Shown here: positions 44,090 through 55,117 of the stretch, in pieces
Layout of the letters: every line of letters begins with the position of its first letter
How positions within the stretch are numbered: the first letter of the stretch is position 1
Source: Fistulifera solaris
Lineage: Eukaryota; Bacillariophyta; Bacillariophyceae; Naviculales; Stauroneidaceae
Assembly (NCBI GenBank): GCA_030295235.1
Contig: AP026145.1
Span: 64,501 to 128,500 of the forward strand
Length of the DNA: 64,000 nt
Direction of reading: 5' to 3'
Position numbers and translations under genes: made by a program
The notes under the pieces: generated by a model
Database searches by the model: none
Seen by the model: the letters and a program-made list of their open reading frames with translations, nothing else
What the model was told of the DNA's origin: nothing

Positions 44090-47000
44090 ATGACTCGCGA
44101 CAATGACAACACCGCGAGCGACAAAGAAAGCTTTTTTGATTCTTCTTCTGCAGCGGAAATGAACCGTCGAGAAATGTCAGAGCTTTCCATGACTTCCTCT
44201 CTGGATAATGATGCCGCTATGGAAGTTTTGAAGCAGATGATGCATGATCAGGCAACCATGGCACAAGCCATGGCTGCGAACCAGCAGCGTCAAACGGACC
44301 AAGACGTGGCTCGTTTGAGTTGCGAAAAAGAACAGCTTGCTGCCCGAGTAATTGCGCTACAGGAGCAGCTTTCGATGTCACACGCTAATTATTTACCGTC
44401 TAGAATGATGCATTCTTCTCCCCGTGGAATGGAGATGTTGTATCCTCATTCCCCTCCGCCGAGGCACTTTTCGTCAAGTGCGAGCGTCGGCAGTCATCGC
44501 AGCCAACGCGGCAACCGTGGCTTTGATCTACATTTTCCCATGGTGCCAATGTCGCCGCCTGCGCCTTTCATGCCCCCGCAGCCATACCCCGGTTTCATAT
44601 CGGCGCCTCGTTTTCCGATGGATGACATTGACGGTCGCAGTATCAGCAGCGTTCATTCTAGCTTCTCGAGTCGATCGAGGTCGTCTCATCGCTCCAGCTT
44701 GTCACGCTCTTCGTATCGCTCGGCCTCTTCGAAATCTTCTAAGAAAAAGAAGAAAAAAGAAATCGAAAAAAGAGAGACAGAGAGAACGAAACGGGGGATT
44801 CGACCCACCATTGGATGAATATATTCGTCCCGAACATCCTCCTGGTTCCAAATTCTGGAAACGATTCAGCTGGTGGATGACGTGTCTTGTGCCGGATTCG
44901 TGTATTCCTCGCGAAGGTGCCACCGTCAAACAGGCATGGCGCGAAAAGGTTACAATCTGTATCATGGCCCTCGCCCTCAGCGCTTTTGTGGTAGGAGGAA
45001 TCGGATTTTTGCCCATTTACTTCTGCCGATCGAGTACGAGATATACAGCGGAGGAATTGCAGCACAGAGACGAGGCGTGGACGTCACTCTACGGACGGAT
45101 CTACATATTCGACAGCACCTTTCGTCACCCAGGGGGCAATGACGGCACCATGAAACAACTCATCCAAAAGGACGCTTCGAAATTGTTTCCTCGTGCACCT
45201 TTGACGGCTTTGCCTAACTACTGTCTTGACGCGGAGAAATCGAAATATATTGCGCGGTTCCAGCAACCAAAGTGCGACTTGACGGAGGAAGATGTTTCGG
45301 AAGGTGCCTATTGCCACGATTCGATTGTCGGGTTACAAACATCGTACGCTATTTTTGACCCTTGGTTGGATGGGCAAGTTGTCATACCGCGTTGGGAACT
45401 TGAGGAGGAAATGGATATGCAGTACTTGCTTATTAAAAACAAGATCTACAACGTCACGCAGTACATCAACGGGCTTCGCGATCCACATACCTATCGAATT
45501 GATAAGAGCCCCGATCATCCCAATGCTTATTTGGCCAAGAGCTTGCATTTGGCCATTGTGAACAAGGTGAATCAAGATGCTACACAGGTGTTTTACGACG
45601 TCTTCGAGAACGATGACTTTTTGTTTTGCTTGGATGAATTGTTTTTCGAGGCATACTTGGACGACCGATACGATCCCGTTTGCCAGTCGATTGGCATCTT
45701 CATGTATATGTTCTTGTTCTTCGTCGTAGGGATGTTGACAATACAAGTTCTATGTTCTCTTTTGTATCTGGCTCAAAAGTCTCGTACGTTCCTCGAAGAG
45801 CATCTTCAGGCTGCTGTCATGATTATGGTTCCTTGTTACAACGAAGGAGAGACCGAACTGCGGAAAACCATTCGCTCCTGCCTCGACACTACTTATCCGT
45901 ATGAGAACAAAATTATGGTCATCGTTTGCGACGGATTCGTTACCGGTAGCGGCGAGAAGAAAAGCACGCCCGAGATTTGCGCCGACCTCCTTGGCTTCAC
46001 CATTGATTTCGATAAGGACGAGCAGCATCATTTTGTCAGTCTAGGAAAGGACCGAGACAATTTTGCCAGTGTATATGCGGGAACATACAGCGAGACGATC
46101 GATGCAAAAAATGGCAGCGAAACCAAGCAGCTTAAGTATATTGTCGTTGTGAAGCTTGGTAGCCCTGCAGAACGTGGCAGCCCTCGCGCCGGTAACCGAG
46201 GAAAGCGCGATTCACAACTAGTCCTGACGGGGATGTTCAACCGTATTCACCACAATCGCCAGCCATGCGAGCTGGATATGGCCATGGTGAAAGAACTCTT
46301 CAGCTTGGGTCTTCCAGCAAAGGACATTGAATATTTGATGACTATTGATGCGGATACTCGAGTGGAGGAAGAGTCGATTAATCACATGGTGTATGCGATG
46401 GAGCACGATAAATTGATCCTTGCCTGTTGCGGGGAAACACAAGTGGATAACAAAAGCCAGTCGTTGGTCACTGCGATGCAAGTCTTTGAGTACTATTCTT
46501 CGCATCACTTGAAAAAGGCATTCGAATCTGTTTTCGGTTGCGTGACTTGCTTGCCCGGATGCTTTACCATGTACGTTCTGGTCTACGTGCTCTCGTTTGC
46601 TGCTTGCATGAAAGCTACGAGTCTTACTTTGATTTCAAATCAATCTCCAGGTATCGCGTTTTCACGGACGACATGAAGTGCTTGATCGCCAGCGATGGTG
46701 TCTATCAAGATTACAGTCGAAACGATGTACCCTCCTTGCATGAGAAGAATTTATTCGAGCTGGGCGAAGATCGAATGCTCACCACCCTCTTGCTGCAGCA
46801 TTTTCCCGGAATGCGTCTCTCTTTTGTTCCCGAAGCCATTTGCTGGACCATCGTCCCGCATACATTTGCGATTTTACTTTCTCAACGACGACGCTGGATC
46901 AATAGCACTTTTCACAACATGTACGAGCTATTGAAAGTCGAAAACATGTGCGGAATTTGCTTTCTCAGCATGAAAACAGTGGTTATCATGGACATGATTG

Positions 47001-47758
47001 TAACGATGATTCTTCCCGCTTCTTTGGTTTACATCGGCTATCTGGCATATCTATTCATTTCGGAACCCGAGACTTTGGATACCTTTGTCCTTATGTTTTA
47101 CGGCGCCACTTTTGTTATGCAAATGCTCTCCTTTCTGGTACGCAGTCGTTGGGATTACATTTGGTGGTTTGCAATCTTCACTGTTGTGGGCATTCCTGTT
47201 TTCTATTTCATTTTGCCAATCTACGCCTTCACCCATATGGACGATTTTTCATGGGGAAAAACACGCCAGATCGGCACGAGCCCACAGGTGAAGCTTGAAG
47301 CTGCTAACCATGATTCTGAAGACGATAACACAAAGTCTGACGACTTTGACCACACATCAACAAACAAGAGCGTCAAATCGTCTGTCAGATCCAATGAATC
47401 GGGATGGCTGCAGCTGGATGAAAAAATTGAGATCGGACTTGTGGGAATGAATGAAGAAATTGAGATCCGACTTGAAGGGATGGATGATGTCCGGCGTCAA
47501 TCAAATGTAGAAGAAAGTCGAGTTCCACTTACGAATAAAAGTTTCTTGACGCCGAATGAGGAGTTGGAAGAGAAACACACTCCGCTAGTGAAAAGCTCTG
47601 AAAGTGGGAAGTTCGTCCAAAATCAAGAGGACAGCAGCGTTGGCTCTCACCGTTCGTGTCGATCCACGCAAAGCCAAAGAAGTCATCAGTCATCCAAAAG
47701 CAACCAAACAAGCAAGCGGGAAGCGTCGACATTTGTGAAGTACCAGGCATTACCGTAG
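44090..47758 (+). CDS. chitin synthase with cytochrome-b5-like luminal domain, two exons
   Basis: Exons 44090-46570 and 46651-47758 with an 80-nt intron; the junction gives LPGCFTM|YRVFTDDMK. About 1,195 aa. It polymerises GlcNAc from UDP-GlcNAc at the plasma membrane. The N-terminal 240 residues are cytosolic: a coiled coil (DQDVARLSCEKEQLAARVIA), then Pro- and Ser/Arg-rich. Next are a membrane helix (~285), a cytochrome-b5-like segment (IYIFDSTFRHPGGNDG, ~335-370), a second helix (~533), the GT2 core with VPCYNEGE, DADTRVEE, the acceptor motif LGEDR and product motif QRRRW, then about five helices and a charged tail with EIGLVGMNEEIEIRLEGM, a near-repeat. One base too many in the A runs near 44750-44780 shifts the frame. 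Diatom chitin is spun into fibres or found in girdle bands. Confidence 0.9.
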
Positions 47759-47940
47759 CAGTTGATCATGTATCATAGTTCGAACGTCAAGTTTCTTCAA
47801 CAGGTGCATCGTAGTAGACTTTTGCAAACGAGACATGAATCAAAATGACTTTTTCTTTTTAGTTTCATTATCATTTACATTAGCCTACTGTGCAAAATAT
47901 ACCAAAAATAGTGTTTAGGAACCGATCGACCATACATGCT

Positions 47941-48774
47941 TCAAGCGGCCGACGCGGCTGCGATATCCTTGGGAATCTCGTAGGCTCCCTCCTCTTCATC
48001 GATCTCGCAAAAGTAAGAGTACTCAGTCATGATCTGGTTGGAGAGCTCGACAGCGACAGCTTGTAATCCGAGAACTGTTGCGGTTCTCTCGATGCAGCAC
48101 AATACAAAAACGTGCAACGACGAGACCTGCGACCTCAAAGAATCATCGTAGATGCCGTTGAATAGCATTCTCTCCAGTAAAATCGCATTCTGTCCCCATA
48201 TTTCTAGTGCTTTGTCAGCAAGTTGTAATTCGTTTGGCTGCTGTTCCCAGGCGCATATGAAGGCGCTTGCTAGATTGTTGAGTATAATTGACTCAAAAAC
48301 TGCGCAATGGGTTGGCGATCTTTCGGCACGTGAAATGGGCGATTCGGCAAATCTGAGAAAAATGAGGTTGAAAGAAGTAGAATTCAACAATATGATTTGA
48401 TCGACTTCATTGCGCAAAGCAGTTGTGAGCGACTCGTGGGGCATATCTCGTCGAGAAATGCGCAGGCATGTATGGCAATCGTCTCTTCTTTGTTCCTGAA
48501 GGCTAACAAAGTCTTTCCAACAGGCAAGAAACTGATTCGCCCTATCCATCATCAGATGGACACTCTCTGGTGAATGAAGGCACTGAAGAAGGCTCAGCGA
48601 GTCACAGAAAGCCGCAATGGCAAGCTCATGACAATCATGACGGACGAGAGAAAGTCCGATGTTATTCAAGGCAAGAGCCGCGGCAACATTCGACTCGGCT
48701 GTCATCTTTTGTAATCCGCTCAAATGAGTGAATGCAGGAAGGAACAAACGGCTCGAGAATTGTGAGTGCTTCAT
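47941..48774 (-). CDS. TPR-like family protein, paralogue B
   Basis: A single-exon 277-aa protein, ATG at 48774; an internal start at MTAESNVAAALALNNIG is possible. TPR-like pairs include ALNNIGLSLVRHDCHELAIA and IILNNLASAFICAWEQQP. The acidic C-terminus is CEIDEEEGAYEI. Paralogue of the gene at 42301; both are minus-strand and flank the plus-strand chitin synthase. The 3' ends of this gene and chitin synthase are only about 180 bp apart, facing each other. Role unknown. Confidence 0.65.
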   Translation of the reverse strand: MKHSQFSSRLFLPAFTHLSGLQKMTAESNVAAALALNNIGLSLVRHDCHELAIAAFCDSLSLLQCLHSPESVHLMMDRANQFLACWKDFVSLQEQRRDDCHTCLRISRRDMPHESLTTALRNEVDQIILLNSTSFNLIFLRFAESPISRAERSPTHCAVFESIILNNLASAFICAWEQQPNELQLADKALEIWGQNAILLERMLFNGIYDDSLRSQVSSLHVFVLCCIERTATVLGLQAVAVELSNQIMTEYSYFCEIDEEEGAYEIPKDIAAASAA

Positions 48775-49639
48775 GTCTGCCGTTGATATTATTAGTAGGC
48801 TAACAATTTGCTGCTTTTAAACCATGATGTCGAAAATGCGAACAGTGCTTCATCGATTTCATCAATAAAGTTGCCAATGCGAACAGTTCGGTCGGCGGCT
48901 CAGCCGGCGGCCAAGTCATTCCACGACAGCTCTCCATAGTAAATGCGAACACTGCCGTTTAGCATTCCGAAAGGAGACATTTACTATTTACTAGAGAGGA
49001 CACATTCTTCATCATGTATAATGTATAGTCCATAAAGTATGGGGCACGATGCGGTTTCTGTCTACGTGTTTCCTTGCGCCAATAATCGTACAGTATTCGG
49101 AGTTTGGATACCGCTGACCCGCTGACCGCTGAGTGCAAGTACGAACGTGAAGCACGCTACGTAAAGAAAACGTCTTCGAAAACTCCCGAAAGAAGAAAAT
49201 GACGTCATGACTCATGACCAAAACTTTCATGACGATGATGATTATTCTAAGGACACATTTTTATACGTTCTAAATAATGAGGCGTGATTCTTTGGGAGTC
49301 AATCGCGCTGACTGTAGAACGAGCTGTAAGAAACTCACCTGTTCTGTATTGCAATCCAACAAGACTTTGAACACCTTGATGCAATACGACGGGGATAAAT
49401 AGATTACTCACAATTTTCCGTCTTCATATACCTTCGACAAGTTTTTCGATGAGATAGTGACTTTTAGTATCTCTATGCGACAAAACATAACTCTGATTTG
49501 ATCGTCTTGGTGCAAGCATGTGCTTTATCAATAGCTGAGTCGTCCAAGACATCGGTCTTCTTCTAACACTCGGTAGCTATTTCGCAAACTGACAATGTTA
49601 CGGTCAATCTATCTTTAGTTTTATTCTATTATGCTCACA
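48775..49639. other. intergenic, 865 bp
   Basis: A spacer between two minus-strand genes, including a weak relative of the dispersed palindrome (CTCATGACCAAAACTTTCAT, 49211-49230). No supported ORF or RNA gene. Confidence 0.45.
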
Positions 49640-50893
49640 CTAACAAGCCAAAACAACTATCAGCCACGAAACCAAAGTACAACTTAGCACATAGTTCCAG
49701 ATCGTGGCATCGGAAGATAGAAAGACCGGCGACAAGGCAATCGGTCCTTCCACAAAGAAAGAATTCTCTGCCGTTGGTGCTTGACTCTCTACAATAACAG
49801 GCGCCTCTGTGCGCTTAACAGGCGGGGCGACGGGTCGTGTTGGCTCTTCTTTCAGCGGGGTCGGTGAGGATGTCGGTGACCGTGATGGCTTCGGCGATTG
49901 CAGTTGACTCTGTTCCTGCGAAGGACTATCCGTCTCTGCTGCCGTTTGAGCCAGAGTGGGTTCCCCAGTGGGTGGCGGCGTTTCCGATGGCGTCGTAGGA
50001 GGAGAGGTCTGGGGGGCTGCAGTTGGAGTGCGAGTGGGAGAAAGTGTGGGAGCAGGCACCGGGGCATCTGTTGGAGGAGGTGTGGGTTCAAAAGTCGGTA
50101 CAATAGCTGGGACGGGTGCCGCTGTCGGCATAAAAGTAGCATCTCCCTGATTGAAAAAGGCCAAGGCTTCCGATTGAAAATTATTTAGTTCCGTATCAAA
50201 GCAATTGTAGCCAAAGTAGGGGTAGAAATTGGGACAGGAGAATGATTGGCGTGCACCGCCATCACAGTCGAGACAAGCCACTTGACAGCTTTCTCCATCC
50301 ACAAACAACTCTTGAGGACATTGCACGTAGCAATACGGTTGACTTCCGAATGTCGTCCAGTCCGCATTGCTATCACACGGCTGTACCGACTGCACCGAGA
50401 GCAATGTCTTTTGACTGTATTTTTCGGGCGCCGTAAACACTTCGCTCGATTCTACCGACGTCAAAATACTGCCACTTACAAAATTGAACGAAAGAGTAGT
50501 TGTGGAGCAATATGCGCCGTCTTGCAGTATAGTAGAAGAATCCGGGAAGAAGTAATTGACCCGATCGTTGGGATTGTTGTAACATCGCGGTCGTGTTTCT
50601 TCCAAACGAATAACCCATCGGTTTGTCAAATCACCGCCGCATTGAATCAAAGTACTTGGAGAAGTCGTTTTGCAGTACATAGAAAGTGAGCATGTACTAC
50701 TGAGGCTCACTAACTCTTCAAAAGAACATCCTCCGATTGCTTCCAAGTGCCGTCGATGATGATGAGCGTATTGTAGCGACGATTCCACGAAATCGTCTTC
50801 AGCATAACTGTAACTGCTACTATAACTTATAGAAGTAGGATCGATAGCATTCGCCCATGACAGTAACAGGGAAAAGGAAAGAAAGGATCTCAT
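49640..50893 (-). CDS. secreted Cys-rich protein with Pro/Thr stalk and probable GPI anchor
   Basis: The ATG at 50893 gives a signal peptide (MRSFLSFSLLLSWANA) and 417 aa. The N-terminal ~240 residues have at least 16 cysteines in several pairs (CSFEELVSLSSTCSLSMYC, CYVQCPQELFVDGESCQVAC), so a disulphide-bonded ectodomain is expected. A ~110-residue stalk of PT/PTP repeats follows (for example PTPPPTDAPVPAPTLSPTR), typical of diatom surface glycoproteins and probably O-glycosylated. The C-terminus is a hydrophobic tail (WNYVLSCTLVSWLIVVLAC) without a following charge, fitting a GPI-attachment signal. No enzyme domain was recognised. A wall or cell-surface structural role is inferred. Confidence 0.75.
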   Translation of the reverse strand: MRSFLSFSLLLSWANAIDPTSISYSSSYSYAEDDFVESSLQYAHHHRRHLEAIGGCSFEELVSLSSTCSLSMYCKTTSPSTLIQCGGDLTNRWVIRLEETRPRCYNNPNDRVNYFFPDSSTILQDGAYCSTTTLSFNFVSGSILTSVESSEVFTAPEKYSQKTLLSVQSVQPCDSNADWTTFGSQPYCYVQCPQELFVDGESCQVACLDCDGGARQSFSCPNFYPYFGYNCFDTELNNFQSEALAFFNQGDATFMPTAAPVPAIVPTFEPTPPPTDAPVPAPTLSPTRTPTAAPQTSPPTTPSETPPPTGEPTLAQTAAETDSPSQEQSQLQSPKPSRSPTSSPTPLKEEPTRPVAPPVKRTEAPVIVESQAPTAENSFFVEGPIALSPVFLSSDATIWNYVLSCTLVSWLIVVLAC

Positions 50894-51322
50894 GATTGTA
50901 TTCAAGACAGTTAGAAGCCTTTTGTGTGATTGCCACGACAAGCGAAAACAAATGCGACGCAAAAACAAAACGAGCGGAAAAAACGAGGCGTTGCTCGGAA
51001 GCGCACAGCCACGAAACTACACTTTCTCCTCCACTTCACTCTCACAGTCGTACGAAATGAGAAACAAGAATCAAATGTTGTTTTGTATTACTATACAACA
51101 GCCGTATCAGATTCTCTACTTAGGCTACAGATTCCATTAATCGGACATGGAATTTGGAATCCAGGATCCAAAATCCACCAAAATAATGGCTCAACTCAAG
51201 TAAGTCGTGTGACTTTAGTCCCTAATTATTTCCTCACACTTGGTCACTTTTTGGAAGGGAAAAGATTCTGAAACACCAATTGCCAACGAAGCATCACGGA
51301 TCGAGCATAAGATACCCTGAAA
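50894..51322. other. divergent promoter region
   Basis: A 429-bp spacer between the minus GPI-type gene and the plus rhodanese-like gene. Overlapping short ORFs have no support. Confidence 0.5.
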
Positions 51323-52052
51323 ATGAATCTCTCAAGTCACTCGAATAATAGCCAAAAGCATAGATGGCGCAAATATTCATTAGTTCTATTCATCTATCAT
51401 CACCATGTTCTCTTCAATCCACAAATCACGTTCAAAGGGCTGTTCCTCATCATCGTCGCGCACTTGCTGTGTGTTCCTTTCAAGGCAGAAATAACGATTC
51501 TTTCGTCAGTAGCTTTTCGACAGGGCATTGAATCGTTTGATCTCATTATTGATGCGCGATCGACACGAGAATATGCCAACGGGCACATTGAAAACGCCAT
51601 ATTGGTACCGGAACTCGGTTTGCGCGAAAATCAAGTGAATGCCGAACAACTGGCGACAGCCATGGAACGTCTCGCGGGTTGCCGCTCGTGTCGTGTGGCT
51701 ATATACAGTTCGACCGGACGCAAAGCTATGATTGCGGCAGCAATTAGAATCAATTGGACAGTTTGAGCAGGTGTTCAATGGGTTAGGTATCGACGATTGG
51801 ATGAAAGCCGGCTATCCGCTGGTAACGACGAGACCGATTGCTGCGGCGGCGCGGTGTCTGGGCACTTCCGAGGAATTTTGTTCCGCCAACTCGGACATTC
51901 GCCCCACCGAAAATGATACCGACAACATCGAAATCGCGGAGATTCCTGGAAAGAAGATTGTTCCTCCTTCAGCGGACAAAGATGCTTTGAAATTGTACCC
52001 AGAAGTCAACACGCAAGGCAACGTGCGCCGTCAGAAGCGCGTCCGTGGTTGA
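51323..52052 (+). CDS. secreted rhodanese-like protein A lacking catalytic Cys, one frame change
   Basis: A hydrophobic leader (GLFLIIVAHLLCVPFKA) precedes a rhodanese domain: FDLIIDARSTREYANGHIEN, then the active-site loop VAIYSSTGRKA and LGIDDWMKAGYPLV. In active rhodaneses the loop reads C-R-x-G-x-R; here the Cys position is Ser, so sulphur transfer is not expected. The C-terminus is basic (RRQKRVRG). The frame changes near 51738; removing one G of a GG pair joins KAMIA to QQLESIGQFEQVFNGLG and gives the same length as the neighbour. ATG at 51323; about 55 residues precede the rhodanese core. It is a tandem paralogue of the gene at 52653. Confidence 0.7.
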
Positions 52053-52652
52053 ACGCATCGGGCGCGTTGCGTCGTCGATAGTGCTTAGTGATTCATTGTG
52101 AACGATTAGTAAAAATGAAAAAGTGAGATGATTCTTGAGTAGCAGCTTCTAAAGACAGTTGGCATCTTTCTTTTACACGGAGTAGAATGCTTTCGTTGAC
52201 ACGGTCTATCTCCGAAGAAGAGTCTTCTCCGAAAGATATCACGAAAGATACCTCGCACCTCGCGTGCCGCGAAAATTTCAAAAAGCGTGTTCAATAAGTC
52301 TTAACCTTGCTTGCGACTCCGTTGAGTTTTCGCGCCACTCGAATTCATCGTCAACGGAAATGCGAATGTCACGTAAGTCAACAGCTATTTTGATACTAAT
52401 ATGGATACATAGACAACGGGAACGTGTGTCGCGTACACTGTACTATCAAATGATTGGCATCTACGAACAAAAGAACATTTCTCGAAAGCCAGCCGTTGTT
52501 GCCACAAATGATGGCATTGCTCGACATGTCATGCCCAAAAATAGCTTTGATCCTTTCGAAAACAAAAGATTGGCGCATAATAACGAATCAACTGGCAAAG
52601 AAACACTGCAGGCAGCATTGCCATTGTTTCAAACGCAGCAAATCACAGTAGA
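52053..52652. other. intergenic between the two rhodanese-like genes
   Basis: A 600-bp spacer. A 130-codon plus ORF (52264-52656) overlaps the start of the next gene in another frame and shows no family features. Nothing else seen. Confidence 0.45.
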
Positions 52653-53336
52653 ATGAACTCTTTTGCGCTCGTTTTCTTTTTGAGTCAATACGTCCTTTCG
52701 ACGCAAGCTGTTATACGCGTCTTGACATCCCAAACGTTCTTTCGCGGCATTGAAGACGGTCGTTTCGATGTCATTGGAGATGTTCGATCGGCGGAAGACT
52801 ATAATCGAGAACACATTGCCAATGTGACGCATTTAGAACTCTTGCACTTGGCGGGGAGACCCAATCAGAAAGCGACTCCACAAGATTTGGAGGGATGCGA
52901 GTTTTGTCACATTGTTCTTTATTCTACGGACGGCAACCGAGCACAAGAGGCATTGCAGATATTAGAAGACGCTGGCTTTAAGAATCTATACAATGGCTTG
53001 GGTGCAGTGCAATGGGCTGCTGCGGGTTTTCCGTTGGTGACAAGGTCCGACAATGTCGTGCCACCGTGCACCACTAGTCGTAGAGTTAGTGCCCAATGTG
53101 AAGAGAGACATCAGGCCAACAATCCTACGGCTCCAGCTCCTGTCAGAGCACCTACTCCTACCGTACGGCCGCCCGCACCGGCAACGGCTCCGGTGCGGCC
53201 ACCATCGCCTCCAGTTGTACCCGTCAAGAAAGTGGTGCCAAAAGATCCGCTCAAAGATGCTCTCAAGATCGCTAGCGCAACGGATATTAGCCGAGGAAGT
53301 TTAAATCGTCGACGAGTACGTGGTGATCAGGACTAA
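52653..53336 (+). CDS. secreted rhodanese-like protein B lacking catalytic Cys
   Basis: An intact 227-aa protein from the ATG at 52653. Signal peptide MNSFALVFFLSQYVLSTQA, then a single rhodanese domain (FDVIGDVRSAEDYNREHIAN, loop VLYSTDGNRAQEA, LGAVQWAAAGFPLV). The loop has Ser where catalytic rhodaneses have Cys. A Pro/Ala-rich hinge (PAPVRAPTPTVRPPAPATAP) leads to a basic C-terminus (SLNRRRVRG) shared with paralogue A, where the same DALK...RR-x-RVRG pattern ends the protein. Such inactive domains usually bind anions or proteins. Secretion, Ser substitution and the shared tail in both copies argue that the altered form is selected, not decayed. Confidence 0.75.
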   Translation: MNSFALVFFLSQYVLSTQAVIRVLTSQTFFRGIEDGRFDVIGDVRSAEDYNREHIANVTHLELLHLAGRPNQKATPQDLEGCEFCHIVLYSTDGNRAQEALQILEDAGFKNLYNGLGAVQWAAAGFPLVTRSDNVVPPCTTSRRVSAQCEERHQANNPTAPAPVRAPTPTVRPPAPATAPVRPPSPPVVPVKKVVPKDPLKDALKIASATDISRGSLNRRRVRGDQD

Positions 53337-53631
53337 ATAATGAGACCACTGGAGTCGCACGAGTGCTCTGTGCTTATTGGACAAGCATCGAGTTAAACAA
53401 TTGTTCTTGTTAAATTACATAATGCACTTTTATAGCGTTGCATAAGCCTGCTCTAGCGCTATATAGGCCTGCGCATGTGCTCTGTTGTACTAATGCGCTC
53501 GTGCATCGTTTCGTGTGGTTGCTGCGTACTACACTTTAATTACCGAATCAGCACGTCTCGTATAGTTTCTCTAGTTTCAGCAGTCGGAAAGAACGCACAA
53601 AATTGTTGTTATATTACTTTAGCTTTCTTGT

Positions 53632-54115
53632 CTACAAAAAGTGGAGTCCACTGACAATGGTTTGATTTACACGCGGTGCATACAAAGTGCGAGGTCGAGG
53701 TGAAACGACCTTCTCGGATGACCCTGCCGACGAGGAATGCGTCGATGCGCAGCTTTTCCGAGGCGGCGGTGGCAACTTGTGTAGTTGCTGCTGTACTTGT
53801 GGTTGTTGCAATTGTTGCTGTTGTTTGTGTCTTGCTTGTAGCATGCGCTGCAAAGGCTCTTGGGCAATCTTTAGCTGTTTCTGAAATGAAAGAGGGCCCT
53901 TTTGTCGGTCGAACGGTGACAAGATCGATGCAGAAGAAGAGAACGAGGCTTCCGACAACACGGAAGATGATGAGTCATCTCCCACTAACATCAATTTTGG
54001 TAACGCTTGACGCAATTCACTGGTAAGTCGGCGTTTTTGTGGCGATGTGTAGCAGGGGGGAAACGATTGGAGAGTTTGTCGCGTCCAGCCAATGTTGATT
54101 GGATGTAGGAGTCAT
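53632..54115 (-). CDS. small low-complexity hypothetical protein, possible frame change
   Basis: The open frame from about 54105 reads INIGWTRQTLQSFPPCYTSP, then TSELRQALPKLMLVGDDSSS, a Ser-rich part, a Gln-rich helix (HKQQQQLQQPQVQQQLHKLP) and a basic end (SPRPRTLYAPRVNQ). No in-frame ATG exists, but one C fewer in the C6 run near 54060 would link it to an ATG at 54115 (MTPTSNQHW). The mixture of a short structured part and low-complexity tail is plausible but unrecognised. A plus-strand ORF covers the same bases, so the call is tentative. Confidence 0.4.
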
Positions 54116-55117
54116 CGTATGTTTGCTATTGAACACCTCTGGTTTTTGTTTGTATGTTACGCTTGCTGCTGCTTGTTCAAGAACTGAGTTGCATTTAATT
54201 AATGAACTCAGGGAGGGCTGCATTTATCCTCGTGTGAGAGGGAAGTGTGAATTGTGAAGTGTGAAATGATGGGGCTGAAATGAACGGCATGGTTTGTCGT
54301 TTGAACTTTGGGAGTAACGAGCCTACACAAATTCGTAGTGTACATTCTTGTGGAACCGATTTAATTGTACGAAGAACTTGAAGTCGAATCGTCAATGTGA
54401 AATGTTCTGTGCTAGATCTTGAGATTCGGAAACTACTCAAAAGTGTATACTCGAAATAGTTTGCGAAATTTCCCCCACCCCCACCCCCACCCCCCCCCCC
54501 CCACCTTACCTTTTTTTTTCGAAATTCGAACTCCTTCACCTTTTGACAAACATTAACAGGACTACTCTTTACCACAGAGAAAACACAAGACACGGTTCTT
54601 GGAATTCTACTCCGCTCCGTGCCCTTTAATCAAACAAGATAAGCCCGGTGTCCAGCGGTAACCGGTCAAGGTACAGGTAGAAGCAGAGTGGTCTTGGTTA
54701 TATACGGAGAAAAAGTGTCAGATACGTTGTTTGGGTCGTGATTTCTAATTTAGTTCTTTTTATTGGCTCATGAGAATGTCAGTAGTTACCCAGCGGGATT
54801 CGCTACTGCACGGTCATTTTTCTTATTTCAGACACTCCCGACTGAAAAAGGGGGAGATTTTCGCGCCAGCCGTCCTCCAACGTCAGAGTCGTGTCTGAGT
54901 CACACGTGCCCTTTTTCATGCGGTTCCTTTCTCTCTGCAAACATTCCCGCGTGTTTGTATCCCGTGTTTGAATGAATCGTGCCGTTTGAGAGCCGTTTGA
55001 CCTCATCCTTTTTCGCTTTTGCTATTATCAGCGCAACACGAACGACAGTGCGGCAGTTCATTTCATTTCGCTCTCTTATCATTGTTTTATTATTTTCTTT
55101 TGTATCTGTAAGCGAAG
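54116..55117. other. intergenic, 1 kb, with C-rich tract
   Basis: Upstream flank of the GH72 gene. Contains the homopurine/homopyrimidine tract listed separately. ORFs through the poly-Gly/C tract are not supported. Confidence 0.5.
54471..54503. repeat. C-rich tract, G-quadruplex-capable on the minus strand
   Basis: Runs of five C separated by single A, then a run of fourteen C, followed within 10 bp by a T9 run. The complementary strand has four or more G5 runs, the classic requirement for a G-quadruplex. The exact length in the data is unreliable, given the other homopolymer problems. Confidence 0.85.

Noticed and set aside
52264-52656. 130-codon plus ORF between the rhodanese-like genes
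   Set aside because: No signal peptide, no family motif, and it overlaps the start of the next gene in another frame.
54195-54593. 132-codon minus ORF with a poly-Gly run
   Set aside because: The Gly run comes from the C-rich tract; the remainder shows no protein-like pattern.
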